A DNA stretch of 64,000 nucleotides from Sporichthya brevicatena (lineage in GTDB: Bacteria > Actinomycetota > Actinomycetes > Sporichthyales > Sporichthyaceae), in contig NZ_BAAAHE010000025.1 in NCBI RefSeq assembly GCF_039525035.1, positions 1 through 64,000 of the forward strand. Reading direction: 5' to 3'. The notes under the pieces are model-generated. The model was not told where the DNA came from, made no database searches, and worked only from the letters and a program-made list of their open reading frames with translations. The translations under genes and the position numbers were made by a program. Positions 18,399-27,057 of this stretch are shown one piece after another. Within the stretch, counting starts at the first letter, position 1. Every line of letters starts with the position of its first letter.

Positions 18399-18431
18399 TT
18401 GGCCGGGGATCCCCCCGGAATCCCCGGCCAA
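18399..18431 (-). terminator. GC-rich hairpin between the two coiled-coil genes
   Basis: TTGGCCGGGGAT and its near-complement ATCCCCGGCCAA make a stable stem over a short C-rich loop. It lies 21 bp past the stop of the 66-aa gene on the minus strand and probably ends or attenuates its transcript. Confidence 0.55.
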
Positions 18432-18451
18432 CCCCGGCCGACCGAGGCACG

Positions 18452-18652
18452 TCAGCTCGCGATCTGCTCCGCGGTGAGGCGGCGCTCCAGTGCGGCGTAG
18501 CGGACCGACAGCGCGTCGAGTTCGGCGCGGAGGCGGTGAACCTCGCTCTGGGCGAGGGCGGTCTCGGCCTGGCTGCGGCGCAGGGCGAGCGCGGTGGACT
18601 CCTCGGTCAGGGCAGCGACCCTGGCCTCGGCCTTGGCAAGCTTCCGGAGCAT
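18452..18652 (-). CDS. Small coiled-coil protein, paralogue B
   Basis: 66-aa helical protein from ATG 18652 (GTG 18658 is an alternative), with GGAG upstream. The sequence LAKAEARVAALTEESTALAL and onward aligns with the core of the neighbouring 103-aa protein, including the shared ending LDALSVRYA versus IDALQARYA. Predicted parallel coiled coil or helical hairpin, without transmembrane segment or catalytic motif. The pair could hetero-oligomerise. Longer in-frame upstream codons to 18739 lack support. Confidence 0.6.
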   Translation of the reverse strand: MLRKLAKAEARVAALTEESTALALRRSQAETALAQSEVHRLRAELDALSVRYAALERRLTAEQIAS

Positions 18653-18757
18653 GCGCACGGCGGACTCAGCTCCTTCGATGAGTGGGCGGTCGTACCACTC
18701 CAGGGAACATCGCTCGCCCGCCCCGCGCCGGTCCCTCAATGCCTGTCCAGCAACCCT

Positions 18758-19846
18758 TCAGGCCGCTCCCAGGATCGCCGGCCCCGCCACTGCCCCGGGC
18801 AGGAACAGGGTCGAGTCGCCGAACTCGTGCCAGAGGTAGTCCCGGCCGAGGGCGGCGCGGTACGCGGTGGCGACGAGGTCCGGGCCGACGACCGCCTCCA
18901 GCAGGAGCAGGTGGCTCGCTTCCGGGGCGTGGAGGCCGGAAATCAGCCCGCCCACCACCCGCGCCGGACGGTCCGGGCCGAGGACGAGGTCGGTCCAGCC
19001 CGCGGCCGGCTCGACGAGCCCGTCGGCGTCGGACGCCGACTCGAGGGCCCGGACGACCGTCGTCCCCACCGCGACGACCCGGCGACCGGCGCAGCGCGCG
19101 CTGTTCACCAGCCGCGCGGTGTCGGGCGGGACCGCGAACCGCTCGGGCAGCGGTGGTTCGCCCGCCTCCTGGCTGGACACGCCCGCGTGGAGCACGACCG
19201 GGGCGACGGTGACGCCGCGCGCCATCAGCCGGACCAGCAGCTCCGGGGTGAAGGGCCGCCCCGCGCTCGCCATCTCGGCACTGCCGGGCCGGTCGGCGTA
19301 GACGGTCTGGTGCTCGTCGAGCCGGAACCGCGCGGAGTGGTGCGCGTACCGGATCGGCCGGCCGTGCCGGGCGAGGTGGTCGAGCAGGGCGACCGGCGTC
19401 TCCGGGACCGCCCGCCACAATCGGCTCGACGCGGCCGGTTCCGGATAGGGCGCGACCAGGCGCAGGCGCAGCCGACCCTTGACCTCGACCCGTTCCCCGG
19501 CGGCGCCGTCCCACTGCGGACCGGCGCGGTCGGGGCGGCGGAGCTCGACGACCCAGCTTCCGTCGGGCAGTTCGGCCGAGACGTGCACGACGGTCGGCCG
19601 GCGGTCTTCGCGCCGACCCTCCAGCGCGGCGGGCACCGTCGCCGAGGTGTTCACGACGAGCAGGTCGCCGGGGGAGAGGTGCGCCGGGAGGTCGGAGAAC
19701 CGGCGGTGCGCGACCGTCTCCGGCGTCGCGACCAGCAGACGGACCCCGTCGCGGGTCAGGCCGCGACGCTCCGGCGGCATCGCCGCCTCCCGCTCCGGGC
19801 CGAGCTCGAATGCGATCGCGGGCGCGGGCAGCGTCCGGAATCTCAT
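18758..19846 (-). CDS. QueA-family S-adenosylmethionine:tRNA ribosyltransferase-isomerase-like protein
   Basis: 362-aa member of the QueA family, which transfers and isomerises ribose from SAM onto preQ1 in tRNA. Recognisable parts are DLLVVNTSATVPAAL, the RPFTPELLVRLMARGVTVAP-like segment, VNSARCAGRRVVAVGTTVVRALES and the C-terminal GRDYLWHEFGDSTLFL. No other queuosine genes are in the window. Actinobacterial copies like this are common in genomes without the full pathway, so substrate is uncertain and I give no gene symbol. Its ATG overlaps the stop of the upstream SDR gene (ATGA), so both form one operon divergent from soxR. Confidence 0.82.
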   Translation of the reverse strand: MRFRTLPAPAIAFELGPEREAAMPPERRGLTRDGVRLLVATPETVAHRRFSDLPAHLSPGDLLVVNTSATVPAALEGRREDRRPTVVHVSAELPDGSWVVELRRPDRAGPQWDGAAGERVEVKGRLRLRLVAPYPEPAASSRLWRAVPETPVALLDHLARHGRPIRYAHHSARFRLDEHQTVYADRPGSAEMASAGRPFTPELLVRLMARGVTVAPVVLHAGVSSQEAGEPPLPERFAVPPDTARLVNSARCAGRRVVAVGTTVVRALESASDADGLVEPAAGWTDLVLGPDRPARVVGGLISGLHAPEASHLLLLEAVVGPDLVATAYRAALGRDYLWHEFGDSTLFLPGAVAGPAILGAA

Positions 19847-20547
19847 CGGGTCGCCCCGACCGGGCGCAGGGCCTCCGCGGTGTAGCGCCCGCTGGGCAGG
19901 TCGTCCTCGACGAGGCGGAGCAGCGCCGGGACGACGGACTCGGGCGCCGGCCGCCCGGCCGGGTCCTCGCCCGCGGCGGCCGCGAGCTCGGTGCCCATGT
20001 CGCCGGGGTCGAAGACGTACGTCCGCACCGCGGGGTGCTCGACGGCGAGGACGGCGCTGAGCAGGTCGAGGGCCGCCTTCGACGCCCCGTACCCGCCCCA
20101 CCCGGGGTAGGCCTCGACGGCGGCGTCGGAGGAGACGTTGACAATCCGGCCGCGTCCTCGTTCGAGGGCGGGGAGCAGCAGCTGCACCAGCCGCAGTGGC
20201 GCGACGGTGTTGACCGCGAAGACCTGCTCCAGGTCCGCGAGCGGGTACGTGGCCAGCGGGGGCAGCGGCACGGCGCCGAGGACGCTCGCGTTGTTCACCA
20301 GCAGGTCGACGCGCGGCCCCGCGGCCTCGACCAGCGCGGCGCGGTGGAACGGGTCGGCCACGTCACCGGCGATCGCCGTCACCCGCGTCGGGTCGGGGAG
20401 CCCGGCGACCGCGGCGGCGAGGACGTCGGGGTCCCGGCCGTCGACGACCACGTGCCAGCCGCGGGAGACGAGCTCTCGGGTCAGGGCCAGGCCCAACCCG
20501 CGCGAGCCGCCGGTGACCACGGCCCGGGGTGTCTGCAGTGCGCTCAT
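19843..20547 (-). CDS. Short-chain dehydrogenase/reductase
   Basis: 234-aa classical SDR oxidoreductase. It has the nucleotide motif TGGSRGLG near residue 13, NNAS near residue 90, a catalytic Ser in VNVSSDA and YGASK (YxxxK). The acidic/neutral residue after the second strand (VVVDGRDPD) suggests NAD(H) or mixed preference. Start ATG 20547 has the excellent site GAAGGAG, so the 15 codons upstream are discarded. It is divergent from soxR with a shared 75-bp promoter region, making it a likely SoxR target. Physiological substrate unknown. Confidence 0.9.
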   Translation of the reverse strand: MSALQTPRAVVTGGSRGLGLALTRELVSRGWHVVVDGRDPDVLAAAVAGLPDPTRVTAIAGDVADPFHRAALVEAAGPRVDLLVNNASVLGAVPLPPLATYPLADLEQVFAVNTVAPLRLVQLLLPALERGRGRIVNVSSDAAVEAYPGWGGYGASKAALDLLSAVLAVEHPAVRTYVFDPGDMGTELAAAAGEDPAGRPAPESVVPALLRLVEDDLPSGRYTAEALRPVGATR

Positions 20548-20589
20548 CGTGTGCTCCTTCTGCCTCATCGGGGTACGGTGAGCAGACTG

Positions 20590-20615
20590 CAAGTTGAAGT
20601 GAACTTGAAGTCAAG
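20590..20615. promoter_or_regulatory. Candidate SoxR operator in the soxR/SDR divergent region
   Basis: CAAGTT, six bases, then AACTTG form an inverted repeat at 20590-20607, overlapped by CTTGA-AG-TCAAG at 20604-20615. CAAG/CTTG half-sites are typical of SoxR boxes, though this spacing differs from the compact E. coli site. Location immediately upstream of soxR and of the divergent reductase fits auto- and cross-regulation. Confidence 0.55.
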
Positions 20616-20622
20616 GAGCGCG

Positions 20623-21090
20623 ATGAAACCCGCGGAGGAACTGCTCACGATCGGGGAGGTCGCCGAGCGTGCGGGCTTCGCGACGTCGGCGATCCGCTTC
20701 TACGACAAGGAAGGTCTCGTCGTTGCGGTGCGCACGTCGGGCAACCAGCGCCGCTACCCCCGCAGCGCGTTGCGGCGCCTGGCGTTCATCCGCGCCGCGC
20801 AGAACGTCGGCGTCCCGCTCGCGGAGATCCGCGAGGCCCTCGCCGAACTGCCGGACACCCGGACCCCGACGAAGGCCGACTGGGCCCGCCTGTCCCGGCA
20901 CTGGCGCGCCCGCCTCGACGCGCAGATCGAGGGCCTGACCGCGCTGCGCGACAACCTCGACTCCTGCATCGGCTGCGGGTGCCTGTCGCTCCAGCGGTGC
21001 GCGCTTTACAACCCCGGCGACGTCGCCGGCACCCGCGGCCCCGGCGCCCAGCGGCTCCCGAAGGTGATCCGCGAGCCCCACCACTCCTGA
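20623..21090 (+). CDS. soxR: Redox-sensitive MerR-family regulator SoxR
   Basis: 155-aa SoxR. An N-terminal MerR winged helix (LLTIGEVAERAGFATSAIRF) is followed by a dimerisation helix and the [2Fe-2S] motif CIGCGCLSLQRC, with Cys at 115, 118, 120 and 126, spaced as in E. coli SoxR. Oxidation of the cluster by redox-cycling compounds activates transcription. ATG 20623 follows AAGGAG. Actinobacterial SoxR usually controls a few oxidoreductase genes; the divergent SDR is the obvious candidate target here. It ends just before the second copy of the interspersed palindrome. Confidence 0.95.
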   Translation: MKPAEELLTIGEVAERAGFATSAIRFYDKEGLVVAVRTSGNQRRYPRSALRRLAFIRAAQNVGVPLAEIREALAELPDTRTPTKADWARLSRHWRARLDAQIEGLTALRDNLDSCIGCGCLSLQRCALYNPGDVAGTRGPGAQRLPKVIREPHHS

Positions 21091-21138
21091 GCTCAACACC
21101 CTGGTCACGCCCCGGCGCCCCCGCCGCCGGACCCCCGG

Positions 21139-21235
21139 CCTGTGGAAAAGAAAGGGTGACACCCCTTACTGCGGAGTAAGGGGTGTCACCCCTGGCCGAC
21201 ATCTATGTCGCCCCGCCAGAAGGGGTGTCACCCCT
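21139..21235. repeat. Interspersed palindrome, copy 2 (inverted) plus an extra half unit
   Basis: Bases 21139-21189 match the reverse complement of the leuS-comEA element with one mismatch, beginning CCTGTGGAAAAG and continuing AAAGGGTGACACCCCTTACT. The smaller palindrome AGGGGTGTCACCCCT ends the copy (21179-21193) and occurs again at 21221-21235, 42 bp later. The region lies between convergent soxR and ung, where a hairpin could terminate both genes. Conservation of unpaired flank (CCTGTGG) argues for a dispersed DNA element. Confidence 0.85.
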
Positions 21236-21250
21236 CGTGGGACGAGGGGG

Positions 21251-21955
21251 TCAGGGGAGGCGCCAGTCCACGGGTGGGGCGCCGAGGTCGGCGAGGAGGG
21301 TGTTGGCCCGGCTGAACGGGCGGGAGCCGAAGAACCCGCGGTCGGCGGACATCGGGCTCGGGTGGGCCGACGCGATCGTCGGGGTGTCGCCGAGCATCGG
21401 GCGCAGGGTCTGGGCGTCGCGGCCCCAGAGGATCGCAACCAGGGGGCGGTCCCGGGCGACGAGGGCGCGGATCGCCTGCTCGGTCACCTGCTCCCACCCC
21501 TGGCCGCGGTGGGACGCGGGGGCGCCGGGCGCGACGGTGAGGACCCGGTTCAGCAGCAGGACGCCCTGATCGCTCCAGGGGCTCAGGTCGCCGTTGCTCG
21601 GCGGCGGGAGGCCGAGGTCGGAGCAGTACTCGCGGTAGATGTTCATCAGCGAGCGGGGAAGCGGGCGCGTCTCGGGGGAGACGGAGAACGAGAGCCCGAC
21701 CGCGTGGCCCGGGGTCGGATAGGGGTCCTGCCCGACGATCAGCACGCGGACCTCGTCGAACGGCCGGGTGAACGCCCGCAGCACGTTCGTCCCGGCCGGC
21801 AGGTACTGCCGCCCGGCGGCGATCTCGGCGCGGAGGAACTCGCCCATTCCGGCAATGACGTCGGTCACCGGTTCCAGGGCCCGGGCCCACCCGGGCTCGA
21901 CGATCTCGCTCAGTGGGCGGCCGGTGCGTGCGGTGGGTGCCGTGGGTGCCGTCAC
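21251..21955 (-). CDS. ung: Uracil-DNA glycosylase, family 1
   Basis: 234-aa UDG that removes uracil from DNA to start base-excision repair. The catalytic water-activating loop is [19 protein letters not shown], the uracil-recognition Asn is in LLLNRVLTV, and the minor-groove loop is [13 protein letters not shown] (usually HPSPLS). GTG start at 21955 lies 7 nt after TAACCT on the minus strand, a leaderless-type promoter. It is divergent from lepA by 92 bp and convergent with soxR. Confidence 0.95.
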   Translation of the reverse strand: MTAPTAPTARTGRPLSEIVEPGWARALEPVTDVIAGMGEFLRAEIAAGRQYLPAGTNVLRAFTRPFDEVRVLIVGQDPYPTPGHAVGLSFSVSPETRPLPRSLMNIYREYCSDLGLPPPSNGDLSPWSDQGVLLLNRVLTVAPGAPASHRGQGWEQVTEQAIRALVARDRPLVAILWGRDAQTLRPMLGDTPTIASAHPSPMSADRGFFGSRPFSRANTLLADLGAPPVDWRLP

Positions 21956-22047
21956 CCGCCCGAGGTTAGTGGGATGATTGGCGGAGTCGACCGCGCGCTC
22001 GCCGACGAGTCGCGCCCGCCCCTCGCAGAACTGGAACGGACTTCAGC

Positions 22048-23900
<1,853 letters not shown>

Positions 23901-23901
<1 letters not shown>

Positions 23902-23918
23902 CCCGAAAAAACTCGGGC
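23901..23918 (+). terminator. Short hairpin after lepA
   Basis: GCCCGA, loop AAAAAC, TCGGGC begins at the final base of the lepA stop codon. Only a 6-bp stem and no U-run, so a weak terminator candidate. Confidence 0.4.
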
Positions 23919-23986
23919 GACGACACGCCGCCTTCGCGGAAATAATCCCCCGCCGGGGGAGTTCCTACCGGAACTTGGGCTGCCCG

Positions 23987-24002
23987 AGTACGGAGCCGTA
24001 CT
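23987..24002. promoter_or_regulatory. Operator-like palindrome upstream of the first MFS gene
   Basis: AGTACGGAGCCGTACT is a 16-bp palindrome (7-bp arms around AG), 53 bp before the start codon and next to a possible -10 (TAGGGT). Its core GTACGGAGCCGT recurs exactly at 26390-26401, ahead of the TetR gene. It is the best candidate for the TetR binding site controlling this pump. Confidence 0.65.
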
Positions 24003-24054
24003 GTTCGGCTCCTAGGGTGGCCCCCTGCCGTACGAAACATCCAGGGGAGCACGC

Positions 24055-26310
24055 ATGGCGGTTGTCGCCTCCACGCCGGCCGACGCCGGGGCGCCACAGT
24101 CACCGGAGGCGGGGGAGTCCGCCGCCGGCGACTCGCAGCGGGCGGCCGCGGCCGCCCGTCGCCGCTGGCTCGGCCTGCTGGTCATCACCGGCTGCCAGCT
24201 GCTGATCGTCCTCGACGGCACGGTCGTCAACGTCGCGCTGCCCGCGATGAGCGACGACCTCAAGCTGTCCGAGGCCGACCGGCAGTGGATCATCACGTCC
24301 TACGCCCTGGCCTTCGGTGGCCTGCTCATGCTGGGCGGCCGGATCGCCGACTACCTCGGGCTCCGGCGGACGTTCCTGATCGGCATCATCGGCTTCGGCG
24401 TCGCCTCGGCGCTCGCCGGCTTCGCCCCCAACTTCGAGCTCATGCTCACCGCCCGCGCGCTGCAGGGTGTGTTCGGCGCGCTGATGGCCCCGGCCGGCCT
24501 CGCGCTGCTCGCGAACACCTTCACCGACCCCATGGAACGCATCAAGGCGTTCTCGCTGTTCGGCACCGTGGCCGGTGCCGGGTCGGCGGCGGGCCTGGTC
24601 GTGGGCGGTGTCCTCACCGAGGCGGTCAGCTGGCGCGCGACCATGCTGATCAACGTCCCGGTCGTGCTCATCCTGATCTGGGGCACGCTCGCGTTCCTCG
24701 ACGAGTTCAAGGCCGAGTTCGCCGGTCGTCTCGACTGGATCGGCGCTGTGCTCGCCACCGCCGGTCTGGTCAGCCTCGTGTACGGCTTCTCCGAGGCCGA
24801 GCGCTCCGGCTGGACCGAGCCGTTCACCCTCTGGCTGTTCGGCATCGGCGGCTCGCTGCTGATCGTCTTCATCGTCAGTCAGCGGATGATCGCCAACCCG
24901 CTGCTGCCGCTGCGGGTGCTCGCCGACCGCAACCGGGCGGGCGCGAACCTCGCCGTGATGCTGACGGTCATCGGCCTGTTCGGCGTGTTCTTCTTCATGA
25001 GCTTCTACTTCCAGGAGGTCCTGGGGTACTCGGCCCTGAAGACCGGTCTGGCCTTCCTCCCGGTGACGCTGTGCATCGTCGCGTCCTCGGAGTTCCTGAC
25101 CCGCTACTCGCACCGCTACCCGCCGCGTGCCCTGATGGCCGGCGGTCTGATCGGCACGGCGATCGCGCTGGGGCTGTTCACCCGGCTCGACGCCGAGAGC
25201 AGCTACCTGCTCGACCTGATCCCCGGCATGGTGATCATGGGTCTGTCGATCACCTGCGTGTTCGTCCCGGCCTTCAACGTCGGGACCTGGGGCGTGCAGC
25301 CGCAGGACGCGGGCGTCGCCAGCGCGCTGATCAACACCGCCCAGCAGGTCGGTGGCGCGCTCGGTCTCGCGCTGCTGTCGTCGGTCGCCGCGAGCCGCAA
25401 GGCCGACTTCCTCGCCGGCAAGGAGGAGACCGCGGCGAACCTGCTCGACGGCGACGTCGAGGGCTACGCCCGGGCGACCCTGTGGGCGATGATCATCATG
25501 CTGCTCGCCGCAGCCCTTACCGTGGTACTCGTGAACGCGAAGAAGGCAAGCCACGGACACGGCGAGCCCGCCCCCGAGGGCGAGGCCGTCAACGGTTTCG
25601 AGCCCACGCCCGAGGAGCACCCGCAGGCCGAGCTGGCGCACGTCGACGCCACCGGTCGCACCGGTGACGCCTTCGCGGTCGCCGAGGCCGAGGAGGCGAT
25701 CGGGGTGCACCCGGTCAACGGCGTGCCGATGCCGGTCGCGTTGGGCACCGGCCGCATCGCGACCCGCGTCGTCGACGCGATCGGCCGTCCGCTGATGGGC
25801 GTGGCCGTCAGCCTGCTGGACGCGACGGGTCGTCAGATCGCCGTCGCCGACACCGACGTGATCGGTCGCTGCGAGCTCAACGACCTGCCCGGTGGCGAGG
25901 CGCTGCTGGTGGCGATCCACCCGTCGTACGCGCCGTTCGCGCAGCCGGTCGTCGTGCCGGCGAGCGGGACCGCGCAGGCGGACGTCCAACTCAACACCGA
26001 CCCGATCCGCGCGACGCTGATCACCGGCGAGGCGCTGACCCCGCAGGGCTGGCTGATCGCCGACGCCCGGGTCAGCCTGATCGACGTCAACGGCGTCGAG
26101 TGCGCCGTCACCCGCACCGACTCGCAGGGGCGCTACGCCTTCACGGGGGTGCCGGAGGGCGACTACACCCTGCTCGCCACGGGCTACGGACCCTCGACGG
26201 CCACCGTCCGGGTGGGTGGACGGCCGGGCGGCGCCCCGGTCGAGGTCGACCCGATCACGCTCGCGCACCCCGAGGACGCCACCGTCTCGGACCCGCTCAG
26301 CACCTCCTGA
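24055..26310 (+). CDS. DHA2-type MFS efflux transporter fused to two Ig-like carboxypeptidase-regulatory domains
   Basis: 751-aa protein. Residues about 38-492 are a drug:H+ antiporter of the EmrB/QacA (14-helix) class, with LDGTVVNVALPAM in helix 1, GGRIADYLGLRRTFLIG in the helix 2-3 loop and ALMAPAGLALLANTF in the motif C area. An acidic linker (493-560) leads to two CarboxypepD_reg-like beta-sandwich repeats (about 563-650 and 655-735), each with an xGxxLxxxVxLxDxxG pattern. Such domains are normally extracytoplasmic, whereas 14 helices would leave this tail in the cytoplasm. ATG 24055 follows AGGGGAG. Probable exporter; substrate unknown. A paralogue lies one gene downstream. Confidence 0.88.
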   Translation: MAVVASTPADAGAPQSPEAGESAAGDSQRAAAAARRRWLGLLVITGCQLLIVLDGTVVNVALPAMSDDLKLSEADRQWIITSYALAFGGLLMLGGRIADYLGLRRTFLIGIIGFGVASALAGFAPNFELMLTARALQGVFGALMAPAGLALLANTFTDPMERIKAFSLFGTVAGAGSAAGLVVGGVLTEAVSWRATMLINVPVVLILIWGTLAFLDEFKAEFAGRLDWIGAVLATAGLVSLVYGFSEAERSGWTEPFTLWLFGIGGSLLIVFIVSQRMIANPLLPLRVLADRNRAGANLAVMLTVIGLFGVFFFMSFYFQEVLGYSALKTGLAFLPVTLCIVASSEFLTRYSHRYPPRALMAGGLIGTAIALGLFTRLDAESSYLLDLIPGMVIMGLSITCVFVPAFNVGTWGVQPQDAGVASALINTAQQVGGALGLALLSSVAASRKADFLAGKEETAANLLDGDVEGYARATLWAMIIMLLAAALTVVLVNAKKASHGHGEPAPEGEAVNGFEPTPEEHPQAELAHVDATGRTGDAFAVAEAEEAIGVHPVNGVPMPVALGTGRIATRVVDAIGRPLMGVAVSLLDATGRQIAVADTDVIGRCELNDLPGGEALLVAIHPSYAPFAQPVVVPASGTAQADVQLNTDPIRATLITGEALTPQGWLIADARVSLIDVNGVECAVTRTDSQGRYAFTGVPEGDYTLLATGYGPSTATVRVGGRPGGAPVEVDPITLAHPEDATVSDPLSTS

Positions 26311-26318
26311 GTCCCGCC

Positions 26319-26351
26319 GGCCCGCTGCTGAGTCGAGCTCAGCAGCGGGCC
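26319..26351 (+). terminator. Strong terminator after the first MFS gene
   Basis: Perfect 13-bp arms (GGCCCGCTGCTGA and its complement) with a 7-nt loop, 9 bp past the stop codon. It separates the first MFS gene from the tetR-MFS unit. Confidence 0.82.
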
Positions 26352-26389
26352 GGGCGCAGGGAAGCCTTTGCTGCCCGCTGGACTCTTCG

Positions 26390-26420
26390 GTACGGAGCCG
26401 TTCACCAGGGCGCTTACAGT
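26390..26420 (+). promoter_or_regulatory. TetR promoter with repeated operator core
   Basis: GTACGGAGCCGT at 26390-26401 is identical over 12 bp to the core of the palindrome before the first MFS gene. TACAGT at 26415-26420 sits exactly 6 nt before the TetR GTG, marking a leaderless promoter. An operator just upstream of the -10 is well placed for autorepression. Confidence 0.65.
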
Positions 26421-26426
26421 GGTCCG

Positions 26427-27035
26427 GTGACCTCGACGATCGCCGCGACCACGACCCAGGTCGACGCCGAAGACGTGACCCCGCGCGAGCGGGAGATCCT
26501 CGCGGTCTGCGCGGAGCTGCTCACCGAGATCGGCTACGAACGCCTGACGATCGACGCCGTCGCCGCCCGCGCCCGCGCCAGCAAGGCGACGATCTACCGC
26601 CGCTGGCCCGGGAAGCCGGCGCTGGTGACGGCGGCCGTGCGGCACCTGAACGAGGAGCCGTTCTCGGTCACCTACACCGGCGACCTGCGCACGGACCTGC
26701 TCACCCTGCTGCACGACCTGCGGGACGGACTCACCGAGCGGGGTGCGCTCCTCGCCGGCATGGTGTCCGCGATGCAGCAGGACCCCGAACTGGCCGGGCT
26801 CATGCGCGCCGACATCAAGCAGTGCCAGTCGGTCACCGCGTCCCTGCTCAACCGGTACGCCGAGGACGGGGCGATCCGGAACCCGGACGCCGAACTGATC
26901 CGCCAGCTCGCGACCGCCACCGTGCTCACCCGTTTGCTCTTCACCGGCGAGACCGTCGACGACGACGTGCTGGCCCGGCTGGTCGACAACGTCCTCATCC
27001 CGCTGCTGACCCTCACGCTGCCTCCGGGCGCCTGA
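26427..27035 (+). CDS. TetR-family repressor of the MFS pair
   Basis: 202-aa TetR regulator. The N-terminal helix-turn-helix spans about residues 18-62 (ILAVCAELLTEIGYERLTID, then ASKATIYRRWPGK). The C-terminal domain resembles TetR_C proteins of drug-efflux loci. GTG 26427 is fixed by the leaderless -10 hexamer TACAGT. It lies between two paralogous efflux genes with 22 bp to the second, so it is probably co-transcribed with that one and represses both through the shared operator core. Inducer unknown. Confidence 0.92.
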   Translation: MTSTIAATTTQVDAEDVTPREREILAVCAELLTEIGYERLTIDAVAARARASKATIYRRWPGKPALVTAAVRHLNEEPFSVTYTGDLRTDLLTLLHDLRDGLTERGALLAGMVSAMQQDPELAGLMRADIKQCQSVTASLLNRYAEDGAIRNPDAELIRQLATATVLTRLLFTGETVDDDVLARLVDNVLIPLLTLTLPPGA

Positions 27036-27057
27036 CCCCCGCGCCGCGGACCACACC

